Translations under genes and position numbers: made by a program | Origin: JAJRPT01 sp964465945 | Lineage (GTDB): Bacteria; Bacteroidota; Ignavibacteria; Kapaibacteriales; UBA2268 | NCBI GenBank assembly: GCA_964465945.1 | Contig: CAYXMM010000004.1 | Span: 1 to 64,000 of the forward strand | DNA length: 64,000 nt | Reading direction: 5' to 3' | Part shown: piece by piece, positions 17,058-25,694 of the stretch | Position numbering within the stretch: the first letter of the stretch is position 1 | Layout: each line of letters begins with the position of its first letter | Notes under the pieces: model-generated | Told to the model about the DNA's origin: nothing | The model's input: the letters and a program-made list of their open reading frames with translations, nothing else | Database searches by the model: none

Positions 17058-18525
17058 TGATTAGACCGCTTCCTGTTGCTAATAGAATACCTTTAGCGAG
17101 AAAATCCTCAAGTTCGGAAGTTTCCAAATCCGGAAACATTTCAACGATTTTGTCTTGTATCTCATTATAATTTTCTCCTTTGTCAATCATATCGAGAACC
17201 GGCTTTAATACTGCCTGAGTTAATTCATCGAATTGAGAAATATCATAAGCGGATTTTTGAAATTCTACTTTACTACCATTTTCGCTGAATGGAGAAATTG
17301 GTGACGAAGTTGATGCAATCTCAATTTCATCATCTTTGAATCCGTAATTTCTTTTGAAATATTCTTTAGTGAATTTGATTTGATTAGTAGATGCAAGAGC
17401 TTGGTCACGTTGTGCCAAAGTCATATCCACGTCTTGCTCTTCAAACAAAACAAATCGGGGCATTTCGGAGACTGAATCAAAATTATACTCAATAATCCAT
17501 TCAATAAGCTTGTTTAGCCAGTATTCAACAAGCTGTTTATCAGAATCAACCACATCTTTTCTGACTTGCAGATGTGTTTGGGACATGGCATAAGAACCTG
17601 TGTCCCCTTGTTCAGTTGTCAGAGTTTGAGAAAGTATGGCTTTTGAAATTTCAGCATTGCAAAAGTGAAGCAAACTCTTGTAAATATCTGCTGAACTTGT
17701 TTTAGCCGATTCAAGAATATCGATATTTACTTCTTCCTCTGTTACTGCGATTCCGTCCTGTTGCAGTTTCTCCAATACATTAAATAACTCAAGAGCTTCT
17801 TCCTGACCTTTCCCAAGGCCTATCTTGCCATGAAGAAATGGCATACCATACTTCTGTGTATAGATTGACCAAAGCTTCATGCCACCCTTTTTGAAAATCA
17901 CCGGATAATAGCATTTTGCAAGAATAGCTTCGCCGTAAGGATTGTCATAACTTGCATTATTTTGTACTATCAGAAACTTTTTATTAGGCAGTAAAAGTCC
18001 ATTAGCATTGTACTTGTCTTTAAATCTCAACATATTATTTCCATCAAATTCAAACCACCATGAAGGCTTTCCTTTGATGTCTTTTGGTACAATAAATCCG
18101 TTTAAGTCTTCTGTCTCTCCCCAATATATTTCCAGAGGCTTGTAACCGTAAAATGGAGCGTCGAGCATATCACTGATTATCTGTCTTAAATCAAGTGTCT
18201 TAAAAATTTGCTCAATGAATTCTGCTTCTGTGCTTTTCTGACCTCCACGGTTTATCTCCCAATCCATGCTTAGAACACCAGATTTTCTTGATTGAACACA
18301 ACTTGACACATGAGCATCATACAAGAAATTCCTGTATGTTTCGAGTGTTTCCTTGTTCTTTTCAAGAATAACATCCGGATTAGGTAATAATTCATTCATA
18401 GCACTGAAAAGAAAAGCTTGTCTAGTAGCAATCACTCCGAGTGGATAAGGTCTTTTCTCATTATTCCCACTCTTAATTGGTGTTGAATCAGAAAACAAAT
18501 TTTTTATATTCTTAATAAATCCCAT
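17044..18525 (-). CDS. Portal protein, DUF935 (Mu gp29-like)
   Basis: A 493-aa portal-type protein of the DUF935 family. The ring it forms is the DNA entry and exit vertex of the capsid and the docking site of terminase. Conserved blocks include LYDAHVSSCVQSRKSGVLSMDWEI, LDAPFYGYKPLEIYW, PYGEAILAKCYYPVIFKKGGMKLW, KYGMPFLHGK and the ILSQTLTTEQGDTGSYA segment. It lies 10 bp downstream of the large terminase gene and overlaps the minor head gene, the normal Mu-like order (terminase, portal, gpF, gpG). Confidence 0.93.
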   Translation of the reverse strand: MGFIKNIKNLFSDSTPIKSGNNEKRPYPLGVIATRQAFLFSAMNELLPNPDVILEKNKETLETYRNFLYDAHVSSCVQSRKSGVLSMDWEINRGGQKSTEAEFIEQIFKTLDLRQIISDMLDAPFYGYKPLEIYWGETEDLNGFIVPKDIKGKPSWWFEFDGNNMLRFKDKYNANGLLLPNKKFLIVQNNASYDNPYGEAILAKCYYPVIFKKGGMKLWSIYTQKYGMPFLHGKIGLGKGQEEALELFNVLEKLQQDGIAVTEEEVNIDILESAKTSSADIYKSLLHFCNAEISKAILSQTLTTEQGDTGSYAMSQTHLQVRKDVVDSDKQLVEYWLNKLIEWIIEYNFDSVSEMPRFVLFEEQDVDMTLAQRDQALASTNQIKFTKEYFKRNYGFKDDEIEIASTSSPISPFSENGSKVEFQKSAYDISQFDELTQAVLKPVLDMIDKGENYNEIQDKIVEMFPDLETSELEDFLAKGILLATGSGLISGKK

Positions 18526-18535
18526 AATTCAAACC

Positions 18536-19966
18536 TTAATAGCTTGTAAAATAGTTATCTTGTTTCTTGTTTAATTTGGTCAAGTAACTGAAATTTTTGT
18601 CGGAAGAACTTCTTTTTCTCAAGAAATCGAGAGCCTGAGTAATGCTGTCAACAATATCATCATGATTACCATAAGGGAATTCCGAACATTCATTTATAAT
18701 ATCAGCTAAGAATTGAGCATTTTTAGGAACAAATACTTTTCCTGCTTCGAGTAGTGGTGTAATCAAATGTGCTCTTGTTACCTTATCTTTTATTGCCGCA
18801 ATTGCTTTTATTGGTATTTTTGTTTCCCTTTGCAAAACCTGAATTAGACTTTGACCGCTTGCGGCATCTTCAATCAGAACAACATTTGGTTTGTGCTTGT
18901 GGTACTGTAAAATTACCTGCCTTTGAAGGTCAGGAAATAAAACTTTAGCTCTCCAAAAGTCAATTAGATAATACCCTTTTTCTGAAAGCAACCAAGTAGT
19001 ACAAACTGAAAAATCATTTTGTTCTTTTTCCTTAAAAGCTGTGTCCCATGATTGAATAAGAATTGTTCCAGCAGGAATTTCCGAATATTCTTTCCACCAT
19101 TCAGTTTTAAAGATTTGATATTCTGTTGCAATTGGTTGTTGTTGATATAAAGCAGAAAACCAATATGAACCGATTTGATTTTTTATGTTTTGAAGTTTTT
19201 CTTCCGGATACCTGAATTTCCAAAGTGCTTCCCCTTCTTTTCTTCCAAGAAAATCATTTTCTTTGGCTAAAGCAGGAAAGCTTAGAACTTCCCATTTATC
19301 ATCAGAATCAGTATCATTGACAAGTCTTCCAGCGAGGTCGTCAAAATGCCATCTGGTCATAATAACAATTATTGCTCCATCAGGTTCAAGCCTTGTATAT
19401 GCTGTTGCCCTGAACCAGTCATAAGTTTTATCTCTGTATGTTTTACTGTTTGCCTGTTCGTCATTTTTAACAGGATCATCAATTATTAAAACATTTGCTC
19501 CTTTGCCTGTAATAGCTCCTCCAACACCTGTTGCATTCAATCCTCCTTCATGTGCAGAAACATCCCAACGGTAAGCAGAATTTGATAATCTGTTTAACTT
19601 TATTCCAAATAAATCTTCTCCATGTTCTTCCAATAACTCTTTAGTTTTTCTTCCCCAAGATGCGGCAAAACCGGCTTCATAAGAAACCAGAATTATTCTT
19701 CTTTCAGGATATGTTCCAAGATACCAAGCTGGAAAATATCTCGAAATGAGTTCAGATTTTCCATGTCTTGGGGGCATATTAACAATTAACCTTTTCGTTC
19801 TTCCTCCGGCAACGTCAAGAAGTTTTTTATTCAATATGTTAATGTGAGGAGCTATCTGATACCTCCCTTTCGACAGATACATCGCCATTGTTGCCGGGCT
19901 TGCCGTTTTGAGCATCTCCCACGGCAGAGAGGAATTTAAGAAGAGCTTCTGTTGATTCTTCGTCAT
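18536..19966 (-). CDS. terL: Terminase large subunit
   Basis: A 476-aa DNA-packaging motor. The ATPase domain has Walker A MPPRHGKS (64-71), Walker B VLIIDDP (149-155) and the RWHFDDL segment. The RNase H-like nuclease domain has Asp298 (SWDTAFKE), Glu356/Asp357 (LIEDAASG) and Asp426/Asp430 (GNHDDIVDS), all expected metal ligands. It looks intact. The start chosen gives the typical N-terminal LKTASPATMAMYLSKG before the ATPase and overlaps the small-subunit gene by 128 bp in another frame, which is unusually long. Confidence 0.95.
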   Translation of the reverse strand: MTKNQQKLFLNSSLPWEMLKTASPATMAMYLSKGRYQIAPHINILNKKLLDVAGGRTKRLIVNMPPRHGKSELISRYFPAWYLGTYPERRIILVSYEAGFAASWGRKTKELLEEHGEDLFGIKLNRLSNSAYRWDVSAHEGGLNATGVGGAITGKGANVLIIDDPVKNDEQANSKTYRDKTYDWFRATAYTRLEPDGAIIVIMTRWHFDDLAGRLVNDTDSDDKWEVLSFPALAKENDFLGRKEGEALWKFRYPEEKLQNIKNQIGSYWFSALYQQQPIATEYQIFKTEWWKEYSEIPAGTILIQSWDTAFKEKEQNDFSVCTTWLLSEKGYYLIDFWRAKVLFPDLQRQVILQYHKHKPNVVLIEDAASGQSLIQVLQRETKIPIKAIAAIKDKVTRAHLITPLLEAGKVFVPKNAQFLADIINECSEFPYGNHDDIVDSITQALDFLRKRSSSDKNFSYLTKLNKKQDNYFTSY

Positions 19967-20516
19967 TGGCTACTAACTCTCCAAATTTATCTTTCTGTGG
20001 TTGTAAAAGTATTGTGTTTTCATTCCTACCGATTTCAGTTGGCACTCCGCGGGCTATTCTTTCGATGTTGACAAGATTTCCATAAGTCCTGCTTACCTGA
20101 ATTATCAAATCTATAAGCTCAACAGTAGTAAGCTTATTCAAATCCTCAATTGCAGGCATTTTATTGTCTTTGTCTTTTTTAAGCCTTTCGGAAAAAGCGG
20201 TAACAGGCAGAAATACAATTCTTTGAAAAGTTTCTGCCTGTTGAGCCTGTCTTTCATTCATTTTCTGAATGCTTTCCTGTTGCTTTACTCTGTTTTTTCT
20301 ATCTTCGTCATCATCGAATGCTCTTACTCTAACTTGCCAGTTATTTTTTCTTGACCAGACAGCAAATTGAGTTTTACTCCTTTTCCCAAGTCTGTCAAGA
20401 AGAGCACTGAAACTTCGATTTTGACGAAGATCACGATAGACACAGAAAGCTTTGAAGGCTTTATCTGTTTCTCCCGGAAGTCTTTCCCAAGGAAGATTTT
20501 CCCGCAGTTCTGACAT
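19839..20516 (-). CDS. terS: Terminase small subunit
   Basis: A 225-aa protein that should recognise phage DNA and regulate the large subunit. The N-terminus (LPGETDKAFKAFCVYRDL, then FSALLDRLGKRSKTQFAVWSRKNNWQVRVRAFDDDEDRK) is the helix-turn-helix opening of phage small terminases of Mu-like and related phages. A helical middle follows, then an acidic, Gly/Ser-rich C-terminal tail. The tail (last 42 residues) is encoded where the large-subunit gene has already begun in another frame. Its ATG overlaps the end of the ParB-like gene by one base. Confidence 0.85.
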   Translation of the reverse strand: MSELRENLPWERLPGETDKAFKAFCVYRDLRQNRSFSALLDRLGKRSKTQFAVWSRKNNWQVRVRAFDDDEDRKNRVKQQESIQKMNERQAQQAETFQRIVFLPVTAFSERLKKDKDNKMPAIEDLNKLTTVELIDLIIQVSRTYGNLVNIERIARGVPTEIGRNENTILLQPQKDKFGELVANDEESTEALLKFLSAVGDAQNGKPGNNGDVSVEREVSDSSSH

Positions 20517-21385
20517 TATTCAGTACTCAATTCCTTTTTACATAATTCAAGTAATTTCAAAGCTGGTTCTTTACCCAATACTTTTTCGATGATTTCTGCT
20601 TCTTCATTGGCAAATATCAAACTAACCCTGTAGAGTTTTGTTTGCTGTCTTGCCATTTCACGTTCTTCTTCATTCTTAGCTATTTGAATCAAAGCCTGTC
20701 TTTCTTTGATTGTTTCTACAGCTTTGGTAGAAGCCGCAGTTATCATCTCTCCACCGTGAGTAGTTCCGTCAACTTGTCTTGAAGTAGTGTTGGTAATCTG
20801 ATTATCTTCGTCTGATAGCTCGGAAGGTTCCCAAGACTGAGAATAGTCATCATTGGAAAGTGCTTCTGGAACCGGAATGTCTTCCAATAACCTGTTTACT
20901 TCTTCATCAGTAAGCATAAGAGAATCCTGTGCCCAGTCCAAAGCTCCGAGTTCCTGTAAATCTCTTAATACCTGAACCGATAATTCCATATCTTCGCTTC
21001 CTCTTGCCCTATTGTGTCTAAGAGTAGCAATTCGCATTTGTTCAGGTGTCATATCAACATATACAACCGGAATTTCCTTATAACCGAGAACAGTTGCCGC
21101 TCTCCATCTATGCTCTCCATCAACAATCATTTTAGTTGTTTTTTGAACGATAATAGGTTGAGTGAAGCCATCCTCTTCCATGGATTTTACCAAAAGCTCA
21201 AAGTCGTGTTCACTTTGTCTGTTTGGATTATAATTATTTGGTTTGATAGAATCTATCGAAACATATTCGATAGCAAGTTCTTGCAAGGAAACATTCTTTT
21301 TTTCAATTTCCTTTTTACCTTTTTTTATGATTTTTTCAGTAACAGCCTTTTGAGTGGCTTCGGGTGTTGTGTTGTAATTTTCCAT
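20516..21385 (-). CDS. ParB/sulfiredoxin-fold protein (IbrB-like)
   Basis: A 289-aa protein. Residues 40-135 form a ParB/Spo0J nuclease-type domain: IDSIKPNNYNPN, EDGFTQPIIV, and the core DGEHRWRAAT (89-98). The rest is helical and acidic with no ParB HTH, so it is not a partition ParB. Stand-alone domains of this type are found in phages beside PAPS-reductase-like genes (IbrB with IbrA). Here a methyltransferase and a PAPS-reductase-like gene follow upstream on the same strand, so it probably belongs to a DNA-modification or regulatory cassette, a conclusion drawn from context. Confidence 0.82.
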   Translation of the reverse strand: MENYNTTPEATQKAVTEKIIKKGKKEIEKKNVSLQELAIEYVSIDSIKPNNYNPNRQSEHDFELLVKSMEEDGFTQPIIVQKTTKMIVDGEHRWRAATVLGYKEIPVVYVDMTPEQMRIATLRHNRARGSEDMELSVQVLRDLQELGALDWAQDSLMLTDEEVNRLLEDIPVPEALSNDDYSQSWEPSELSDEDNQITNTTSRQVDGTTHGGEMITAASTKAVETIKERQALIQIAKNEEEREMARQQTKLYRVSLIFANEEAEIIEKVLGKEPALKLLELCKKELSTE

Positions 21386-21395
21386 TTTTAAATCC

Positions 21396-22079
21396 TTATA
21401 ATTTTTGAATAGTTAAACCTTGTTGGCTATAATAATCTATTAAACAGGCAAGTCTTCTTTTATTCAATTCAGTACCAAAGAATGTTTTGCCTAATGAATA
21501 TGCCGTTCTTCCTGTTAATCCTCTTCCGGTACACAAGTCAATAACTGAATTAACATTTGGTTCAAACTGCATTGCAAATCGGGGTGTGTAATCATCATCA
21601 ATACCTGTGAAATCAAAATCAATAATTGAAGGAGTTTCAAAGGTATATCGAATCAAAAAGCATGGGTTTTTCTGATAGTATTTTATTTTCCAAACATTAG
21701 TAACTATACCGTTTAAGGAAACAATCAAATCTTTTACAAAGTCGAGATTCTGACTTCCCATTTCGATATAATTGAGTTTTGGAGAATAAGTTTTGAGTAA
21801 ATTCAATAGCTTTTCAATGAAAGCATCAAATTCCTTCTTTTCAGAAAATCCTGCCTTGGTATAAAAAGAATTGATGTTCCCGGTATTCCATGGGGGATCA
21901 ACATAAGACATATCAAATTGTGGAAGACCAAAGAAGTCTAATTGGGCTAAATTTGTCAAATCCTTGACCGCTATGACATTTTTTCCAGCTTGCCATACTT
22001 CGCCATCATTAATAGGAAATCTTTCCCATGAATCACCATAGAGCCATTTTCCATCTTCAAATGTTTTCATAGAAATCAC
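21396..22079 (-). CDS. DNA methyltransferase (DPPW, beta-type motif order)
   Basis: A 227-aa protein. The catalytic DPPW (61-64, in VDPPWNTGNI) comes before the SAM-binding DLCTGRG (181-187) and FGTELN (201-206), the order of beta-class N6-adenine/N4-cytosine methyltransferases. The usual target-recognition domain is very short, and no restriction enzyme gene adjoins it. It may protect phage DNA from host restriction or regulate packaging. The start is GTG 22079, overlapping the upstream stop as GTGA, or ATG 22070; neither has a strong ribosome-binding site. Confidence 0.85.
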   Translation of the reverse strand: MISMKTFEDGKWLYGDSWERFPINDGEVWQAGKNVIAVKDLTNLAQLDFFGLPQFDMSYVDPPWNTGNINSFYTKAGFSEKKEFDAFIEKLLNLLKTYSPKLNYIEMGSQNLDFVKDLIVSLNGIVTNVWKIKYYQKNPCFLIRYTFETPSIIDFDFTGIDDDYTPRFAMQFEPNVNSVIDLCTGRGLTGRTAYSLGKTFFGTELNKRRLACLIDYYSQQGLTIQKL

Positions 22080-22414
22080 TCATATTTTTTCAAATCATTT
22101 GTTCGGTTAATTAAAATTGTTGCTGGTATGGGAGATCCCATAGTCCAGTACTTGTAACCGTCATGATAGAAATATATGAATGATTTTTTGAAGAAGAATT
22201 CTTTGACTCCATTGTTCCGGATAAATTGAACAGCTTGATTGAAATCTTCAATCTCTGTACAATTTTTCTTTAGACAGTATTCATGAGGTGCTTTCTCAGA
22301 ATAAGTCTTTGCAACAATCCATTTCTGGCAAGCAATAAATTCTATAAAATTGTTTAAATCCATACATATCAAGACGTTACAGATTAAAATACATTGCAAT
22401 AAATTTTTCCACAT
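22076..22414 (-). CDS. Hypothetical phage protein (112 aa)
   Basis: I do not recognise a named family. After a hydrophobic first 20 residues, the body reads NNFIEFIACQKWIVAKTYSEKAPHEYCLKKNC, a charged helix, then FFFKKSFIYFYHDGYKYWTMGSP. It resembles small phage proteins of unknown role found beside PAPS-reductase and methyltransferase genes. The start at ATG 22414 overlaps the stop of the upstream gene as TGATG, and GGGAGG lies upstream; a later ATG at 22363 would remove the hydrophobic stretch. It ends overlapping the methyltransferase start, so it is part of the same tight operon. Confidence 0.6.
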   Translation of the reverse strand: MWKNLLQCILICNVLICMDLNNFIEFIACQKWIVAKTYSEKAPHEYCLKKNCTEIEDFNQAVQFIRNNGVKEFFFKKSFIYFYHDGYKYWTMGSPIPATILINRTNDLKKYE

Positions 22415-23558
22415 CACCACGTGGGCTTTCCTCCCCAAGTTCCCGCTCCATCCCTGAAAAATTCAGGTTCCACATAAGGCAAAACATCAACTTTTACTTT
22501 CATTGAGAAAGGTTCTCCCATATACATGATTTTCGATAAGTTTCTCCAGGAAGAAAGCATCTGGCATTTTGGACATTTAGTAACTTCTGGAAACTCTTCA
22601 GTTGAATGTCTCGAATGACTGCGAATAACATAATTAACAACCTTTTGAGCTCTTCCGGCAATCCAATCGGGAGCTTCTTCAATACATGTTCGATAAAAAC
22701 ATTCTTTCCAAGATTCTCCAAGTCTTCTAATTGGTTCGACAGACCTTCTTCCGAACATTCCGGCAGTTCTTACTCCCGGTAGTCTTTCACATACTTTATC
22801 GAACCATTGAGGCCATGCTTTTGAGGCAACCATTAAACCGTCAATAGCGGCAGGAGCTAAAGTTGGTGGAGCAATTCTTAATTTGTTTCGAGGAACTCCT
22901 AATCTGTGCATAACATCATAAGCTTTGTTATAGTCCCACTTATTATCCTGGACAGCTTTCCAAACATCTCCGTCAGACCAATCGTAAATAGGTCTTGCGT
23001 AAAAAGTTCCATAACGTTTTTACCTTTGGTTAAATATCCCTTGCTTGACATCAAACCCATTTTTCTGAGCATGGATTCATCAGTACGAAGCCCTAAGACA
23101 GCAATTAAATCCTTACCTTTGGCAGGTGGAAATTTTTCTTCGCTAATAAGTCCTTGAATATTCTGCTCATGAATTTTGATTGCAATATCAGGTGGTGTAC
23201 GAACCCATTTATCAGGAGTTAGTAAAGTATCGAAAACCCAGAAATAAGGGTTATGCCTGTTAAAGATATTAACCACAGGTTGATTGGCGTAGAACCAGTA
23301 AAATTTGACTTCAGGTCTTTGAGCCACTCGTTCTGCATACTCAAAAGTGCCGGGGTACATAATTTCCTCGTCTCGCATAACAACTTCTACAGGAAGTCTG
23401 CCTGTCATTGTAGCGGCAATTATGCAAACTTCAAGACATATTCCTGAGTCTTTACCAGCTGAAAAAGAAACTACAACTCTGTGTCCTTCCTGATAAAGCT
23501 TAATCATTCTATCAAGAGCGGCATCAAAGACATTGTCAATGCAATAGTGTCTTGGCAT
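22414..23558 (-). pseudogene. PAPS-reductase-like protein (IbrA-like), frameshifted
   Basis: Two frames together give one protein of about 381 residues. The first carries the PP-loop SFSAGKDSG (31-39) and runs to LTKGKN. After a run of five T at 23017-23021 (AAAAA in the coding strand) the sense continues in the other frame, reading RYGTFYARPIYDWSDGDVW and on through VMHRLGVPRNKLRIAPP, with a CPKC motif near the end. Joining needs a -1 shift, so a one-base deletion in the A-run (or a sequencing error) is the simplest cause. The family uses ATP to activate a sulfur or adenylyl substrate; phage members next to ParB-like genes (IbrA/IbrB) have unclear roles. Confidence 0.85.
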
Positions 23559-24252
23559 TTTTTTGTCCTGTTATAATTTGAAAATAAAATTTGTCGGGTT
23601 TAATTGAACCAAGAAACTTGGTTTCTAAGAAATGATAATTTTTCGCAAGTGTATTTGGGAAATGTTTTGTTACTAATTCACTTAACCAAGTCATCCCGAA
23701 TATCTTTACATTTCTAAAATCTTGGAATAAATTTTTTAGCTCTTTTCTCTTGAAGAACTTAGCCGGAGAATTGATTTTAAATTGATTCAGAATGTACGAT
23801 TCCCTTTTTTGATACTTTGTTCCGTAAGCCATAATCAAGAATTTTCCGTTAGGCTTCAAAACCCTTTTAATTTCACGAACAGTCTTGCGGTGATTAAGGG
23901 AGTATGAGAAACTTCCAAAAAGAGAAATGATACATTCAAAGCTTTCATCATCAAAGGGCATATTTGACATTGTTCCTCTGATAAACTCATGATTTGGAAA
24001 CTTTTCGGTACTAATCTCAATCATTCTTTCTGATATATCCAAACCGACATATTTATCAGTTTTAATTCCGATATGATTAAGTAAAACTCCTGTACCGCTT
24101 CCAATATCAAGAATCTTCCCATCAGTAAAGCCATTTTCAGCTAAGTATTTGTAAACAAATTCATCTTCAATCTTATGAATCGGTTCTTTATAGCTCCTAT
24201 CATATACCTTGCTTAATCTGTTATAGATTTGCTTTGGCGTTACATCATTCAT
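23536..24252 (-). CDS. Class I SAM-dependent methyltransferase
   Basis: A 238-aa protein with a Rossmann-type SAM fold: motif I ILDIGSGTGVLL (about 47-58), motif II VGLDIS, an acidic PFDDESFECIISLF and the REIKRVLKPNGKFLI strand. It resembles Methyltransf_11/ubiE-type enzymes acting on small molecules, lipids or proteins more than DNA methyltransferases; there is no DPPY-type motif. It is the first gene of the leftward block, next to the iteron-like array, and overlaps the PAPS-reductase-like start by 23 bp. The substrate is unknown. Confidence 0.88.
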   Translation of the reverse strand: MNDVTPKQIYNRLSKVYDRSYKEPIHKIEDEFVYKYLAENGFTDGKILDIGSGTGVLLNHIGIKTDKYVGLDISERMIEISTEKFPNHEFIRGTMSNMPFDDESFECIISLFGSFSYSLNHRKTVREIKRVLKPNGKFLIMAYGTKYQKRESYILNQFKINSPAKFFKRKELKNLFQDFRNVKIFGMTWLSELVTKHFPNTLAKNYHFLETKFLGSIKPDKFYFQIITGQKNAKTLLH

Positions 24253-24373
24253 TCTTATCAGTTCCCAAATTGTATTGATAAAGTGTTAAAACAGCTACAA
24301 TCCTGTATCAAAATTTGCTGTTTTCACAATTCTAACATTGCAAAACAAACCAAATCCCATGTAATGGTAAATG

Positions 24374-24475
24374 CACTCAATACATGCAAATCGGTACGTA
24401 CTCAATACATGTAAATATGCAAGTATCGAATACATGCACTCAATACCTGTACTCAGTGCATTTATCAATGCAGAA
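24374..24475. repeat. Iteron-like array between divergent head operons
   Basis: Five copies of a 13-bp motif close to tactcaatacatg begin at 24374, 24399, 24424, 24437 and 24450. Starts are 25, 25, 13 and 13 bp apart, so the last three are contiguous. The array fills much of the 270-bp gap between the leftward gene at 24252 and the rightward gene at 24523. The helical phasing (about 12.5 bp) and place suggest an operator cluster for both promoters, a replication origin or a packaging site. Confidence 0.85.
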
Positions 24476-24522
24476 GCTTTGAATAAGTTTGCGTTTGTAG
24501 GAATTGAAATAAGGAAAAAACA

Positions 24523-25683
24523 ATGCAACAGGAAATATGGAAAGAAGTATTCAAAGCAGGTGTTCATACCGATGCTAACGGAAACGAGCGTGATTGGACT
24601 CATGAAGATTTGGATAGCATTATTGAAAAATACAATAATCAACTTCCTGATGATAAGCATGAAGCTCCTGTAGTTATCGGACATCCGGTTAACAATTCAC
24701 CTGCCTATGCTTGGGTTGAAGAGCTAAAAAGGGACGGAGAAACTCTTCTTGCAAAGTTCACCCAGATAGACCCGCAGTTTGAGGATTTAATCAAGGAAGG
24801 CAGATTCAAGAAAGTCTCAATTGCTCTGTATCCAGATATGATGTTAAGGCATGTAGGATTTCTTGGTGCAATTCCACCGGCTGTTAAAGGTTTGAAAGAT
24901 TCTCAATTCAGCGAGGATAAGAAATTCATTTCTTTCGACTTGGATAAAAACGCAGAGAAAATCTTATCCGATTCTTATGCGAACGCATCACAAACGCATA
25001 GCGAATCTTATGCTATTAAAGGAAAGGAAAGTAAAAGAAATATATATAATTCTTCTCCCTCAAAATTTGAAAATTTTGAAGAAGGATTTAAAAATTCTGT
25101 CATCAATCAAAAATCAATAAATTTTCAAGGAGGCAATATGCCAGAGAACTACACAAGGCTATTTCAGGAACTTCTGGGGTGGCTCGGACAGACTTTCAAT
25201 GAAGAAATCGCAAATCAAACAGCCGCAGAGTTGGAGAAAATGAAAACTAAATATTTGAACAGTTCTGGAAATCAGGACAATCCAAAACAGGGTACTGAAG
25301 CGAATGATTCAGTTCAGGGTGTTGATGTTTCACAGTCCAAAGAATTCCAAGAACTTCAAAAGAAACTTGAACTTCTCGAAAGGGATAACAACGAAATGAA
25401 GTTCAACGAATACTTCAAGTCTCAATCAGGTCGCTTGGTTCCGGCTCAGAAACAAATCGTTAAACTTGCTTTTGAAGCGATTAGGAATAATGGTTCTGGT
25501 TTTCAGTTTTCAGAAAACGGCAAGACCGTTAGCCTTAACGGTGAAGACTTAGTCAAGAGATTGATTGAATCATTTCCATTACAGGTTGAGTTCAACGAGA
25601 TCGCCAGAAAAGATTCTTTTTCAGACTCAACAGAACTCGAAGAACAGAACAAGTTTATTGATGAATACAACAAAAATAAATAA
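24523..25683 (+). CDS. Prohead protease-scaffold protein (Mu gpI-like)
   Basis: A 386-aa capsid-assembly protein. Residues 1-125 match the Mu-like protease domain (FKAGVHTDANGNERDWTHEDLDSI, PVVIGHP with the catalytic-type histidine, FKKVSIALYPDM with a serine, and LGAIPPAVKGL). A low-complexity linker leads to a helical scaffold (about 206-386) with coiled coil KEFQELQKKLELLERDNNEM and FNEIARKDSF. It is the first gene of the rightward block. The protease should cleave the scaffold and other head proteins during maturation. An internal start for the scaffold lies at 25138. Confidence 0.9.
   Translation: MQQEIWKEVFKAGVHTDANGNERDWTHEDLDSIIEKYNNQLPDDKHEAPVVIGHPVNNSPAYAWVEELKRDGETLLAKFTQIDPQFEDLIKEGRFKKVSIALYPDMMLRHVGFLGAIPPAVKGLKDSQFSEDKKFISFDLDKNAEKILSDSYANASQTHSESYAIKGKESKRNIYNSSPSKFENFEEGFKNSVINQKSINFQGGNMPENYTRLFQELLGWLGQTFNEEIANQTAAELEKMKTKYLNSSGNQDNPKQGTEANDSVQGVDVSQSKEFQELQKKLELLERDNNEMKFNEYFKSQSGRLVPAQKQIVKLAFEAIRNNGSGFQFSENGKTVSLNGEDLVKRLIESFPLQVEFNEIARKDSFSDSTELEEQNKFIDEYNKNK
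25138..25683 (+). CDS. Scaffold protein from an internal in-frame start
   Basis: A perfect Shine-Dalgarno AAGGAGG at 25127-25133 precedes ATG 25138, in frame with the protease-scaffold gene. The product would be 181 residues, MPENYTRLFQELLGW onward, containing only the scaffold half. Separate production of scaffold from a nested start is established for lambda C/Nu3 and Mu I/Z. The strong SD inside a coding region supports its use here. Confidence 0.75.
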   Translation: MPENYTRLFQELLGWLGQTFNEEIANQTAAELEKMKTKYLNSSGNQDNPKQGTEANDSVQGVDVSQSKEFQELQKKLELLERDNNEMKFNEYFKSQSGRLVPAQKQIVKLAFEAIRNNGSGFQFSENGKTVSLNGEDLVKRLIESFPLQVEFNEIARKDSFSDSTELEEQNKFIDEYNKNK

Positions 25684-25694
25684 GGAATAAAATC

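Noticed and set aside
22414..23558. Two separate genes (219 and 165 aa) in this region
   Set aside because: Their translations join into one PAPS-reductase-like protein if one base is restored at 23017-23021.
24371..24673. 100-aa frame starting inside the iteron array
   Set aside because: Its first part is the translated repeat and the rest lies out of frame under the protease-scaffold gene.
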